From positions 1,132,529 to 1,196,528 of the forward strand of contig NW_015971544.1 in assembly GCF_000182565.1 (NCBI RefSeq): DNA of 64,000 nt, given 5' to 3'. Below are positions 23,777 to 39,372 of the stretch, one piece after another. Below the pieces are notes generated by a model. It worked only from the letters and a program-made list of their open reading frames with translations, had not been told where the DNA came from and searched no databases. Both the position numbers and the translations under genes were made by a program. Numbering within the stretch: the stretch's first letter is position 1; every line of letters starts with the position of its first letter. This DNA is from Spizellomyces punctatus DAOM BR117 (Eukaryota > Chytridiomycota > Chytridiomycetes > Spizellomycetales > Spizellomycetaceae).

Positions 23777-24562
23777 GAAGCACAGTGAGTGTAAAAGGGG
23801 GGAAGTATGAGGTTCGGAAAAGGTTACAATCTAAAAAGTATATCACGGGGATTTTGTGGGGGGGGACGGAGTTCAAGGGTAGAGGGTAAATCTATGCGGG
23901 TATTAAGGATAGAGGCAAAAAACTGCCTTAATGCAGAGATGAAAGCGTTGGACCGCCCATGGTTAGACGGTTCGGTTGGACGAAACCTAAAAGCAACGTC
24001 CGAGTGCAGTTTGTTGTTTTGTCGGTGACAAAGAGTGGAGGGTCGTCCCGGTTGCTTTTTGCGTTGAGGGAGGACCAAGCGACCAAAGTAACGGTCTGGT
24101 AGATGAAATCAGATGAAAAACAGATGAGAAAGTGTAATGAGCAAAAGGCCACCAGAGGGGCTTTCTTGTAATAAAGCCGTTGGTTGTCGCACACACTGGG
24201 CGCAGATGGAGGGCTTAGCAAACGGGACTTTTTGAAAAACGGCCGTCCCAAAAAAAAGCTTTTTTGCCAAGCAAACGAACAAACGACGACAACGATAACG
24301 ACGACGACGACGACGACGACGACGAGGATGATGATGGGGATAGCAGACTGTTGTCTAGAGTCATATTCCAACGATAGCTTCTGAGGTGTTATTTTCAATG
24401 GAATTGGCAATTTCCAATGGCTTCTTGAACAGTCGTCTTGTCACGTGTGCCAAAGCGAGGCTTTCCTGGGAGGCAATTCTTTGTTTTCCAATCGCAATCG
24501 TTCAAAGGAACTGCTGAATGCGTCCATTGCAAGTGCTTTATCCGCTACGGTTTCTATCAGAC
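23777..24562. other. Divergent intergenic region with ACG microsatellite
   Basis: The region separates two divergently transcribed genes. A trinucleotide (ACG)n run occupies about 24297-24325. No gene was recognised. Confidence 0.6.
24297..24325. repeat. (ACG)n microsatellite
   Basis: About nine tandem ACG units in noncoding DNA upstream of the isoaspartate methyltransferase gene. Confidence 0.9.
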
Positions 24563-25833
24563 ATGGCATGGCGTTGCAGCGGAACGAGCAACGCCCAACT
24601 CGTATCAAACTTGAAAAGTGATCTACTTTTGAGCTTGCTGTCCAAGAAACGGGGGACTAGATTGACCATACTCTATACCAGACGCAGGGCTCATTGCCCA
24701 TCCCCGAGTAGAAAGTGTAAATGCTTTTGAGAGCAACATTTGGTTGAAAAGAATTGAATAGTAGAGCACTGTTGAACAGGCAATGATGGCGGTCGATCGT
24801 GGACACTATGCGGCGATTAATCCGTATCAGGACAGCCCACAAGTGATTGGACATGGTGAGCGGTCGCTGATTGCATAACGCCATGCGTTTTCACTAGACC
24901 ATCCTTGTGTGTGGGATTAAAGGAGCTACCATCAGTGCACCGCATATGCATGCATATGCATTGGAAGCATTAGAGCCTTTTCTTAAACCAGGATCTCGTG
25001 CTCTTGGTAAGCGATTCATTCCAGCCATAATCCACCATTCGCAGCCCTCAAAGGAAGGAATGTCCCAGATGTCGGCAGTGGCTCGGGCTATCTTGTCGCT
25101 TGCATGGTACAATAGCACTCTAAACCACGTTTGCTCTATTCAAACTCTGAGAATGAACACAATCTGCAAAAGGCACACATGGTTGGACCAACCGGCAAAG
25201 TCGTCGGGATTGAGCATATCCCGGAACTTGTATGTCTGGACACCAACCCCAAAGTCATCCATGAAGCTGATTTTTAGATTTCTATTGGCTAGTCGGCGTT
25301 GGGTAAAAAGAACATTGAAAGGGATCAGCCTGACTATCTCAAAGGTGGTCAAGTGGAGCTCGTTGGTCTGTATCTTGTGAGCTGTAGTCTGTAGTGCTCT
25401 GTTGCGTTTACTCAGTAGGATCCCTAGTTGGCGACGGACGAGAAGGCCACGCTGCCCAAGGTCCTTACGACGCCATCCACGTTGGTAAGGATCAAGAAAA
25501 GCAAACTTTGTCGTGCGGATACATCGTCTTCATCACCAACTTGGCGTTTTGTTTCTTGAATCTCAGGTGCTGCCGCGTATCCCGTCCCGGACAAGGTACA
25601 TGACTGTTACCGTAGGAAACCCACAAAATTCCTTCAGTTAACACTACATTTCCCAGCTGATTGCGCAGCTGAAAGCCCCTGGGCGTATGGTCATCCCGGT
25701 CGGCCCAAGCTTTGGCGAACAAGCGCTCTATCAATATGATAAGGACTCGGAGGGGAATGTGAAAAAGAAGGAATTGATGGGGGTCATGTATGTCCCATTA
25801 ACGAGTAAAGAAAATCAGCTAGGCCCTGGGTAA
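24563..25833 (+). CDS. PCMT1: Protein-L-isoaspartate O-methyltransferase
   Basis: This enzyme uses S-adenosylmethionine to methylate isoaspartyl residues and start their repair. The start [18 protein letters not shown] matches the family N-terminus. Later exons give [20 protein letters not shown] with VIGHG, then [20 protein letters not shown] (the substrate-binding region). The SAM-binding motif I is [13 protein letters not shown], followed by [36 protein letters not shown] and PGRMVIPVG. The end, [20 protein letters not shown], is the usual C-terminus, so the gene is complete. At least six exons are needed. It is an ordinary cytosolic housekeeping gene. Confidence 0.93.
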
Positions 25834-26107
25834 AGATATTGTACTAGCCCTTGGTTTTTTGAATGCATTCAATGAAGCTATGAAGATCGTTACTTTTTGC
25901 AAAACCATTTGATGGTAAAAATATCACACAAACTACAGCCTGGCAGATCTTCTTGCAAGCCCTGCTCGTGTGATGATTCCCTGGACACGTGTGCGGTTAT
26001 GGAGGTTTTCAATAGTCATCTTGTCATGATCTGTGGCGTGTGAATCAACAACCACTGGCTTCCATCGTCAGCAGAAAGCAAACGGAGGTCTAGCGCAAAA
26101 CCAAACT

Positions 26108-27510
26108 ATGGACCAGGATGCCAACGAGACATTCCAGGCTGCACTAAAGACGGCTCCATGGGCACCATTTCAGCTTCCTACTGCAGACGGCACAATCCTC
26201 CAGACTTTCATAAAAGCCGTCTTTAAAGATCAAGGCTACGCAATCCTTGTTTCTGATTTCAAAAGAGTCTGGCTCGAAATAGCCACTGACGAAAAAGTAG
26301 AAAGAAAGTTAAAGGTATGAAAACGTGTCGGCTTGAGATCACCGTTGCACTAGCCAACAACAAGGTAACGTTTTGACATAGTCTTATGCCAAAAACTTTA
26401 GCGAAACACCAGTGTCCGGTATGCTCCCATATATTGAAAGCTATGTGCATAGCCAAAAGCCAAATGTTCGGTATATGAGCTTTTTCGAGCCCGACGAAAC
26501 GGGTGAGGTGAGGTAGGAAACCTTATCCCGCAACGAAAATAATACTGGGCTGCAAATCTCATTATTGAGAAACGATAGCTGAGGATCCACGCAACGGGAA
26601 CTGTAGGAACTGTCACCTTCAGATGGGTGTTTGAATGTGCCCAGCTTCATACGGATGTTTTACCGCCACGTCCGGTTCCCGGAGATGTTCTTTACTCTCA
26701 TCTGTCCGTACCGCTTCTTATGGTGGTTATGGAGCAAGATCGCCGGATACAAAAACTTTTAACCCTTTTGGGAGTAAAAGAACGTGAATTGCACGAGTGT
26801 CATGACACAATGACCTTTAATGGTCTGAAATTTCCACCCAGTATGTGCAAGGCCTTCGGCACCGCGATTACCAAAGTGATGGCTAACGGCCTGTTTATAG
26901 AGCGCTCGGATCCTATTACGGCAGAGGCGTTTTCAAGTGTGGCCGATGAGGTACTTTTGTGCCCGAATCGTCTGAGCAGCTGTTCATCTCCTGACTTTTG
27001 GGCTCCACAAGGAATTCAGATCGATGCATGTCACAAAAGAATCGCTGCCTAAAGCCTTTCTCGAAAATCAGCTATACAGACTGGTATTGGGCAAGTCAGA
27101 CAATGCGACTGCGGTTGCTAAAGGTAAAAAAGGACGCAATTTCGAGCATTTGGTCCGTCATTTTTGATTTTCGCTCACTATTTCAAACCGAAAAGATACG
27201 AGGTCCATATCACCGCCTGCCAACCTTGAAAGGGTCCCAACTTTGCCTGCCGGACCCATTACCTCTTCCGGGATATTTGCAAGCTTGGACGGATCGTCAC
27301 CTACGGGTCCCGACGACGCGTCGTCATCTGTAAGTAGCCAAATTACCTTACCTGGCTGACAGCCGTTTACATTTTAAAACACAGCAGGCACCATCAAAGA
27401 AGGAGATTGAAAAGTCATTGGAGATGCAACGGAGACAGGAACGAGAAGAACGGTTACAGAAATTGCAAGCTGAGCAACAACAAAAGAAGAAACGGCGTAA
27501 AATCTTGTAA
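26108..27510 (+). CDS. NEJ1: XLF/Nej1 non-homologous end-joining factor
   Basis: An XLF-family protein that bridges DNA ends with XRCC4-ligase IV. From the ATG at 26108 the head domain reads APWAPFQLPTADG, FIKAVFKDQGYAILVSDFKR, VWLEIATDEKVERKLK and SYAKNFSETPVSG, matching the XLF/XRCC4 head. The part from FRWVFECAQLHTDVLPPRPV through HLSVPLLMVVMEQDRRIQKL to LTLLGVKERELHECHD matches the end of the head and the coiled-coil stalk. The C-terminus is highly charged (KKEIEKSLEMQRRQEREER) and ends KKKRRKIL, in the place where XLF carries its basic Ku-binding motif. Some middle exon joins are not resolved. Confidence in the family is good although it diverges fast. Confidence 0.82.
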
Positions 27511-28579
27511 TAATTGATCTGAACCTACAAAATCGTGCGTCTCCCAAATAGAATGAGTTGGGCCAAAAGTTCCAAAGTGTGTTTAGAGTGTGTATTCAAA
27601 CAATGCGACTCTCGTATATGTTGATCATAAGTCGTTGGATTCATTGTCTCAACAATGTACGTTGCTCTTCTCTACTTTACATGACATTATCCACACACAT
27701 TGCACCTAGTATCTCCTGATAAAACGCTCGTTGTTTGCAAACGATACCAACCAAATGTCCGTTCGTGGAGCATCTTAAATCCTCGACTAAAAAGTTCAAA
27801 ACTCAGTCATGTCACACAAAATGTGGCTGGATGCCGCCACACGTGACCATGAGTCAAATTCCAACTCCGATTTCACGAGAGCCGCTTACTGTAACACCTC
27901 CAACAGTGTGCAGCATTTCTATGAGCTTTCTGGCATCTCCGGCCTGCAATATATACGACAATTTAACCTCAACTGAAACCTACGTAAACACACAGCAGAG
28001 GAAACAATAATCATTTTGGGCTATGGTAAGTGTATTGTGTGCAAACGACAGTAGGCGTTTAGCGCCCGTGTTTGGCAACAAAATAGACAATAGCGAGCAA
28101 AACACGCTGCTGACTTCCGAAAATAGAATCGATAGGCGGAATATACCTTACATGCGCACGGTGTTTTCTGAGTTTTCCTTCTTATTTGAACGATCCTTTC
28201 AAAACAAAGCAAACCGATATTCAATATCAGAGCTTGAGTTTCTCGTAACGAGATAGCTTTCACTCTGCAACTCGGTCATAGCAGCTTTCGCAGCTTCCTA
28301 CATTTGACCAACAGTCGATTCCATTCCTTTGCGATTCCGAAAACGACCTCTGTATCGCTTCGGACCTTTTTCGACGTGTTAGGGGGGGACATAACCTTGC
28401 GTTTTTTCCACAAACTGCTCCGTGTCTCGAACGCTAGCATCCGACCGCGCAAACGTCCTGTTTGTTCACTTTGGAACCGTTGCGCATTCGGAGCAGGTAT
28501 CGAGAATTTTACCTACATCCTCCGGCAACGAACCTACCCTTTTGTCCATTTGAACTGGCTCCGCTAACACCTCGCAGCA
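27511..28579. other. Intergenic, no gene recognised
   Basis: About 1.07 kb before the STK32-like kinase, including its likely 5' leader. Short open frames only; nothing recognised on either strand. Confidence 0.5.
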
Positions 28580-30580
28580 ATGGGGATCGCTTGTTGCAAG
28601 GAGGAAGAAATAGACTTTACTCAAGAAGGTGCGCAACTTGCATTATGCACATGCATGCTGTGTACAATTATTAACATGATGGTATCCACGATGTTCACAG
28701 TGGAGTTGAATCACTTTCACCTGCTAAGATCTGTCGGGAAGGGTGCCTTTGGCAAGGTACCGTTTTCCATTACCAGTGTCCCACATTACCGGAACCATTA
28801 CCCGTCACTCATACCCAAAAATAACTCGTTTGGGAAAAACAGGTCCGCGTCGTTCAACACAAGGGAACTCAACAAATTTATGCCCTAAAATATATCAACA
28901 AAGCAAAATGCATAAAGATGCGTGCGGTCGAAAACATTATTCAGGAGCGACGGCTACTAGAAGAAGTCGAATGCCCATTCGTTTGGTACAGACAAGCAAT
29001 GCGTTCCATGTCATTATCATGCATCTCACCTCTTCTTTCATTATACAGTAATTTACGATACGCATTTCAAGACGACGAGAACCTCTTTATGGTCATTGAC
29101 CTGATGTTGGGAGGAGACCTTCGGTTCCACCTGGACCGTATGGGAATGATGAAGGAGGATATGATCCGGTTCTATACTGCAGAGGTGGCATGCGGATTAG
29201 CGTACCTACATGGTAGAAGAATCGTGCACAGGGATTTAAAGCCAGACAATGGTTTGTAGCTTGGTTGCGTTACAATGTTTTTAGCCGTGGTGTAGGTATT
29301 GATCCACTTCTCGATTAAACAGTACTTCTCGACGAAAAAGGACACGCACATTTGACTGACTTTAATATTGCCGTACACTATCGTGAAGAGAAGCCTTTGA
29401 CGGCTGTAGCGGGGAGTATGGCATACATGGGTAAGTCATTTTGTGCCATCGTTCGCATGTGGAGTCAAATGATAACATTTTCAATCATGCAGCGCCAGAG
29501 ATTCTGGCAAAAAAAGGTTACTTTTCTTCTGTTGACTGGTGGAGTCTCGGTGTGATGGCCTACGAGCTGGCCTTTGGAAAGGTAACATCCCGTTTCGTTG
29601 CTTTTTGCAGTATCTGGACCATAATGACTTACCACTCTCCCTGGAACACTAGCGACCATTCCGAGCAAAGACCAACGAAGCCTTACAGCAGTCCATTTTG
29701 CATGATGACCTCGAGTTTCCTTCCAACACGTCGGACCTTGTCAGCTCTGAATGCGTTGATTGTATCAAACTGGTAATACCGAGTTTAAAGCATGTGATTG
29801 ACCTTGAGGATTCGGGATATTTATCCCACTGTGTGTGTTATTTCAGCTTTTGACCCGTGACATCACAAAAAGATTGGGCACCAAAGAGTCTGGTGGTCTA
29901 GACCGATTCCGGGCGCATCCGTGGTTCAAAGGGTACGATTGGGAAATTATTGGAAAAAAGGAGGGAAATCCGCCGTTTACCCCAGATGTGAGTATGCATG
30001 CCATTAATCATATGCCTGCTATCCATAAACTTACCGCGTATCCAGTCCAAACGTGCCAACTTTGACGCAACACATGAATTGGAGGAACTGTTACTAGAGG
30101 ACAATCCACTCAAAGCCAAGCCCCGCAAGAAGAAGAAGGAAGGCGAAGAAGACAAACGTATGTACTCTTCCAACGGTAAAACTCATTCTACCGACCCAAA
30201 CTCACCTAGAAAAATATATAGCAAAAGAAGGCGAAGACCCAGCGATAACAAAAGAAATGCGAATAATGGAAGATAAATTCACCGTATACGACTACACCAA
30301 AACCCGCAAAGGCCTTGGATCCCTTCAAGGCAATCAACCCGGCTCCCAGTCCAGCATGACTGCCGTCCAAAAGATACCGAATGCAGCCCCGTGCACTACA
30401 GGCAGAGCTGACCGACAAGACTATTCAATTCACAAGGATGTGATGGAGGGTCGGGATGCGGAAGTGAATATGACGGGTGTGGCGTCGATGGAGAGTTCGC
30501 CAAACAAGTCGCGGAGGGAGAGTGAGAAACCTCAATTGGATCCTCCCCCTGTTCCGTCACCAATAATGGAGAGACCGTAG
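28580..30580 (+). CDS. STK32/YANK-like AGC serine/threonine kinase
   Basis: The start MGIACCKEEEIDF carries Gly2 for N-myristoylation and Cys5-Cys6 for palmitoylation, implying membrane attachment. The kinase domain begins HFHLLRSVGKGAFGK (glycine loop) and has YALKYINKAKC (catalytic Lys), NLRYAFQDDENLFMVIDLML with GGDL, and RIVHRDLKPDN (catalytic loop). The activation start is LTDFNIAVHY; DFN in place of DFG is typical of the STK32 family. Then come GSMAYMAPEI, VDWWSLGVMAYELAFGK and RDITKRLGTKESGG, with a RAHPWFKGYDWE tail. The C-terminus is disordered and basic, with KAKPRKKKKEGEEDK and a proline-rich end. About ten exons. Substrates of this family are poorly known. I recall no ascomycete yeast member. 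Confidence 0.9.
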
Positions 30581-31119
30581 AATGAAAGCTAATCATACTT
30601 TTTTGGTGGGAAGGAAATAGTTTTTTGGAAAGCTGTTGTGTCTTTCTCCTCTCTGCTGTGTTTTTTTGGAGGCAAGGCGGATGGAGGGAAGGAGGGAAGG
30701 GAGCGAGAAAGAGAAACGGCACATGTAGGTTGTTGCCAGTTCCCGCCGGAACCTCGTCGACTTGTTTATTTCCCGCCCTTTATTGTTGTGTTCTTCTTCT
30801 GTGTTTCTTTTTGGGGTGGGAGAGGGAAAGTGTTTGGCTTTTTTTTTTGGGTTAGCCGGTACTGTTTTTTTGCATGTGATATCACACATGGTTACCCCGA
30901 TTAGCGGCATCTTGACTGTAGCAATCCACTTCAGACCTTTGAAAGAAAGGTTTTAATCGATGTTAAAAGTATTTGCGTGTGTGAACCGACAGTCCCTCTC
31001 AAGTATTTGTGCTAATTCACAAAACCAATTCATTAAGTTTCACAATGCAGAAATGTACATGTGATGACCGTGAGGCAACATGCAGAGCCCTTCCTATGCA
31101 TTTGTGCATAATATGTAAA
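30581..31119. other. Convergent intergenic region, no gene recognised
   Basis: A G/T-rich tract between the 3' ends of the kinase and diacylglycerol kinase genes, with poly-T runs. No conserved open frame. Confidence 0.5.
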
Positions 31120-33626
31120 CTACCGCGCGAAATCTGCTGGTAACACCTCCTCCTCCGCCTCCGACATATCCTCTTCATCTTCCTCATCTTCCTCGGTGTC
31201 CAAGCCACTATCCGTCAACACAATGTCCTCCTTCCTCTTCAACATCCGAGTCTGTCCCAAAAAGGACAATGTGACTGTACATGGCCCCTTTTGCAACCAC
31301 GGTTCGCCGTCGACTTGCATGGCCACTTCCGATGCATCAATCTCAATTTTCACAGATTTGGCTTGACCGAGGACTGCAGGAGAGGATAATCCCACCACGC
31401 TGGCACCCAGGTGTAACGGTGATGCCACAGCCAACACTTCCAGTTTTCCATCATTGAACCGGGACAGGGGGTATCCTTCCGCTTCGGCTGCTGCATAAAT
31501 CTTGCCTCCCCCGCCGTATGAAGGGATGTTGAGGATAATGAGTGCACCCATGTCAGTCAAATCAATGGATTCAGTGCTCGAGTCGAGATAGAGACTGGAC
31601 GCGGAGAGGGGTTCATGAGCACCTGGTGAGGGCATGGGTGCATCTTCTCTTTGGCGGTCCGTGGGCGAGTTTTCGTCATCAAGGACGGAAGCAGACGGCT
31701 GGACGTTGCGGACAATGCCCAGTAGGGAAAGAATGTTTTTAAATTGGTGTTTTCCTCCAAATAGGGCGTACCAGACTTTGTTTAACAGTCTAAAGTATCC
31801 ACGTCAGAATAGGGTAGTGAAAAGCAACCATATGCCCGTATTACCTGTTGCGAAAAAACTGGGGCTGTCGCAATCGGGTGATGTGAAAATCTATATAGCA
31901 TTTAGTGAGCTCAAAATGAAAGGATACTGCCTTATGAATTCATTCGCACCTAGAGCTACAAATGAAAGAGACAAGGTGAGCATCACAAAATCATACACAT
32001 ACGACATACGACCCAAAGGCAAAAGACTCACCAACAGAAGCATCCGTCCCAACGCTAAAATAGTTATTCATGACCATCATTTTCGGCTCCTTCTTGGAAG
32101 TGAGATACAAAGCACGTCCCACTTTTTCAGTAGATGATAAGGGAAATTCCTTTTCTGTAATCGTCACTGTCCACCGATCCAATTCAACTTCACGCGCACT
32201 ATCCACATCTCGTACGATATCCCGAACTTCTTCTCCAGCCCATCCGCCACCCCATCCGAGCACACGGGCAAGGTCGTTTCCTGTTCCGAGGGGCTACAGG
32301 CATAATCAGTACATGTAGTGCATGTGAAAAACTCATGTGCGCACATACCAAAACTCCGACAGGCGGTTTCTTCTTCCCAGGTGGTACGACCTTGTCCAGA
32401 ATGGAGATGACCCATTGAATGGTACCGTCCCCGCCGCAAACCAGAACCCTACACCGATCAATGACAGGCTCAAAGGCTCTTATCAATGCTTCGGGATTTT
32501 CTCGTGACGTATCCACGACCTAGCCAACATGATGCTTTAATTGCCACCATGGGCCTATTTCTTGCCATGTGAAGCATACCTGAACTGGATTCAGTAAGGC
32601 AAAGAGACCCCGAAGCAATGCAGCAGAGTTTTGCGCCCCCGACGCAGGATTTACGATACACAGCAACGGTCTGGATCCCTCATCTGGCAATCGAGTCACA
32701 CTGAACCGCGGGTCACTTTTTTGAGTTGATCCTCTGGAGGCTTTCGAAATCCGTGTGACGAGGTCCGGGGGAACAACGAGATCGGGAAATGGTCCCAGAG
32801 GACATTTGGTTCTATACTGTGTGAAACAGGTTGTATGGACTGTCACGTCGCACCAGATGCATCGCATGTCTTTTAGGGTTGGCTCGCTTCCCGCTGATGC
32901 ATAGCATACTTGACATCGGGCTCCCAATGACAGATTTCCTTCGACCCATTGATGAGCATAGTCTCCTGGTGGTGATGGTAATTCTTGGCTATCTGCTCGC
33001 GTACAGTCCTCATTGGATCCTGTGGAATGGATCGAGTCTTTGCTGTGTTGTCGTTTGACGCCCAGAATGCTAGGTAACGCTGTTGTTGTGTACAATCGCT
33101 TGCACGGCTAGAGTTGCAAAAATGAGTTAAATCATGCTACAGTAATAATGGCATGCAACGGAACGCACCATGTCTTCCACAAGATTGTGATGTTCCTTGT
33201 GCGCACACCGTCGGCACACCAGGCATGTAATACCTTGAACCACCAACCCGCTACACGCCTACAAAGTCGTCAGTTGCTGGTGCTACTCAAAATTCTCTTT
33301 GAACCTCTTCTTACATTACAATAAGCCGGTCCCTGTCCATGGTCCAGCAACAGCATATCCCCTCTCACCCACACATGTTCGAAATTTCGTTGTTTGGCGG
33401 ACGCCGTCCATCGCGCTGTCGCAGGGGTATACGAAGATATTTTGGGAAAATATAAATAGACAAACAAGTAGACACCGGTTGCGATGCCTAGAGAGATGGC
33501 CCACAAGGCGCCCGTGTAGCCGACAAGGGAACTAACGCTTGTAAAGAGGGCCGCGCCAAGTGTTCGCACGGCTGAGAGGATATTGAAACATGCGGCGAGG
33601 AGGTCAATGAATATGGAGAATATCAT
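31120..33626 (-). CDS. Diacylglycerol kinase with N-terminal membrane segment and C1 domains
   Basis: This enzyme phosphorylates diacylglycerol to phosphatidic acid. From the ATG at 33626 the protein opens with a hydrophobic segment (IFIDLLAACFNILSAVRTLG, then LWAISLGIATGVYLFVYLYF), as in the epsilon type. First C1-like region: FEHVWVRGD, CNACSGL and CLVCRRCAHKEHHNL. Second: HQWVEGNL, CQVCYASAG, MRCIWCDVTVHTTCF. The catalytic domain has PLLCIVNPASGAQNSAAL, CRVLVCGGDGTIQWV (the ATP loop GGDGT) and LPLGTGNDLARVLGWG, and the accessory domain has MVMNNYFSVGTDASVAL and LIILNIPSYGGG. An acidic tail (DTEEDEEDEEDMSEAEEE) ends the protein. About eight exons. An upstream in-frame ATG at 33728 is possible. 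Confidence 0.92.
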
Positions 33627-34540
33627 GGTGAGGATGTTTGGGTGTGTTTGTGTGGAGGAAATATGGAGTATAAATGTCCTTTCATGAGCAATGAACGTTG
33701 CGAAATTGTAAGATCTGGGGAAAAGCAAGAGCTGATACGACCGCGACTGTTCAGCGGATTACGCGTTGGTTGGAACATGGTTGGAATGTCGCATGACATC
33801 AACGGAGTGTCGTCGCTTTTGGGCATCGCCATTAACAATCGGGTTTTACACACACACACACACACAAACAGTCAAGGGAAAAGATCATGTAGGAGAAGAA
33901 AGTAATACGCTCTCGAAGCCGTTTACAGCAAGCCAAGCACACATCTGAGACAAGCTACGTTGGGGACATGTGCTGTTCAAGATCATCATATCTCGGAACG
34001 CTACATGCACGCCGTCGCGCAACAGAATGGCCCATGTTAAGCCCACGGTAGGCCCATTGGGTTAAACTTTCATGTTTTAACGTTGTTCAAACATTGGGCT
34101 TTCACGAAAGGAACACTTGTCATAGTCGTCTCCTGGTTCAAATGAGGTTCCATCCACTCAGAATGTCCATAAATGCCGTTGCCATAGGCAACAAAATTAT
34201 AACTCTGATGATAAACTCGCCCTTTGGAAAGCAGCAGCAGCGCTGCGAAGACGCTGTTGGGGAGAAGCTGGCTGATGTGGGTTCGCATCTCTTCTGCATA
34301 GTTTTTTCCGTGTTTCCATTTTGCTCTCGATCCGTGCGTCTCGTTACCATCCTATCGAATACGTACCTCAGAGTTATCAAAAGAAAGCAAAGTTACTACT
34401 CTTTCTGTTGTGGGATTTTCAGTTTTGTGTAAACGAGATTATTGCTGACCCCTGCGATTCTACACCCCCTCCTGCACACACACATACACTCAAAACGCAC
34501 GCTGATTCGACCTGTCTTACTCGTTTGAACGCTGTAAAAC
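33627..34540. other. Divergent intergenic region with AC microsatellite
   Basis: Promoter region between the diacylglycerol kinase and Prp4 kinase genes. An (AC)n run sits at about 33848-33867. No gene recognised. Confidence 0.6.
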
Positions 34541-37343
<2,803 letters not shown>

Positions 37344-37689
37344 TGTGTATATATTATTTTTTTTTTCGTTTTTATTTGAACATAGGTTTGTGGTGTCGTG
37401 GGATTGTGTTTGTGTTTTGAGATATCACTTTATTTGTGGTATGGAAGGACGGGAATCCCATTGGCGAGTTTTCTATGCGTATGGTCCAATCATTGCGGTA
37501 TGCAAGCGTAATTGTGCATGTTCTCGAATCAATGGTCCTGGGGGCTTTGTGACGTACTGCGCTAAAAAGGAAAAAGATGTGTCCTATGCAATCGGATCGG
37601 GTCGTATATATTAATAGGGTGGACAGGTATACAAAAAGCAAAAAGAAAAATATAATGTGTACCACAAAATACAGTCCATCATTAAACTA
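37344..37689. other. Convergent intergenic region, no gene recognised
   Basis: A T-rich tract between the Prp4 and Ada2 3' ends. Nothing recognised. Confidence 0.5.
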
Positions 37690-39372
37690 TCATCTTCCAC
37701 GCTTAACCTGCTTAATCCATCCCATCTCAACAAAAAAATCATAAATTCGACTTGTCTTATTGACATCAATTTTAATCAACTCGCGACACTGTCGACGACG
37801 TAGTGACCCCGTTTTTGCGTATTCTTTTAGAATTGTTTCTTTGATGACGAGGTAGGATTTGGGGAAGAGGCGGAGGTGGGTGCAGAGTTGTTGTTCGGTA
37901 GGTGTGAGAAGGTCTAGCCCTTCTGCATGGGAAATGTCGAGTGGTGCGGCGGGTTTGCGTGCGAGGGTGGTGGGTGTGGGTGTGGGTGGGGGTTTGGTGA
38001 TGGGTGTGCGGGGGAGAGGGGTTTCGTCGCGGTGGCGGTTGGAGAAGCGGGCAGCGGTGAGGCGCGGGACGTCACGATCGCGTTTGTCGCGTTCAAAAGG
38101 TTCAATGTCTCGGCGGGAGGTGAGGCCCATTCGACGATATTCTTGGAGTTGGGCGATTTCGTCGCGGAGTTTCATTTCGTCTATAATGAGTGGTGTTAGC
38201 ATTGATGATTACCATGGCATATACAATAGGATGGACGTTGCCGCGCGCATACGTACTGAGTAGCCCAGCCATGAGATCTTCAAAATCCTGCTTGGTCTGC
38301 ATTTTTGAAAAGACGCGCATACGCTGATAAACTTCCTTTTCCTCCTTGGACCGTTTCTTTTCAAGTTGCTGAAGTTTACGAAAGTCTGTCAATTCCCGCT
38401 CAAACACAAACTGCTTCCGTTCGGCCCGCCGATCGAGTGCAGCATTGTAAATCCCAAACATGGCCATTTTGAGTGCGGTGTCCTGTTGCGTGTCCGTTTC
38501 AAGGAATTCAAGGTCTTTGATAAGTTGCTCTGCGTCGTTTTCGCATTCGATTTCGAATTCGCGCCGGCCGGGCATGTAGCCGTGGATCTCGTGGTTCCCG
38601 GGAACGCTGGAAGGTGGGCGCTCGGTTTTGGGGATTTTTTTCGGCGGGCCTCTGTTGTGCGACAGACGTTTTGTGTGATCTAGCTGAACCGACATATTCT
38701 GTTCAGAGTGAGATGTGCATTTGTGAGTGAGTGAACTCTGGGCGATCATCGAATCGCACACAAATACGTGCTCGCCGCACGGCAGCAGGCATAGCCAGAG
38801 CTGTACAAGCGCTACTCACAGGGATAGGAAAAGTATCACTCTTGAGATAGACCCTCTCATAATGACCAGCGCACTCTCGTCTATTCTTTGTCCCAATTTG
38901 CTCGGCCACCTGTTCCCAGTTCCCGAGCCCGTACTGTTCAATGGCTGTCACCAATTTAAGCTCTTCGTCTGCGCCCCAGTCTGCTTCAAAGATGGGAAAA
39001 TCAAGCATTTCCTAAATGATGGTTAAAACATATGCATATTTGTAACGGCCGCTCAGAAGAGCATACCATGACACGATAGCTGTGGTTCGCCAAGTGCGAC
39101 GATCCAGGTGGCTCGGCACCATGGCCAAAACAAGCGACGCACAAGTCAAAATCGGGACATTCGGCGCAGCGTATGCGAACAAGGTTGCTAATATCCTTTG
39201 TGCATGCGTCGCAGTGAAACTGTTGGCCAAATTCCTTTTCCACTACAAGTGTGTTTTGCTTCCAACGTTAGATTCATCATGTCTCGGGTCAAAAGTCAAA
39301 GGTACACATACCCTGTCTCGCCACAGAGTCTTCCTCTGTTCCCTTGTCTCTGTCCTCTCCCAATGTCCTCAT
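37690..39372 (-). CDS. ADA2: SAGA/ADA transcriptional adaptor Ada2
   Basis: Ada2 holds and stimulates the Gcn5 acetyltransferase. A 61-nt first exon (39372-39312) gives MRTLGEDRDKGTEEDSVARQ and joins at 39242. The ZZ zinc finger reads FHCDACTKDI, IRCAECPDFDLCVACFGHG and LANHSYRVM. The SANT domain reads FEADWGADEELKLVTAIEQY, GLGNWEQVAEQIGTKNR and ECAGHYERVYL. The middle has GYMPGRREFEIECENDAEQL and RKLQQLEKKRSKEEKEVYQR. The C-terminal SWIRM domain runs LLTPTEQQLCTHLRLFPKSY to VNKTSRIYDFFVEMGWIKQV and ends KRGR. Domain order and length are those of Ada2. All exon joins seen keep the frame. Confidence 0.95.
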
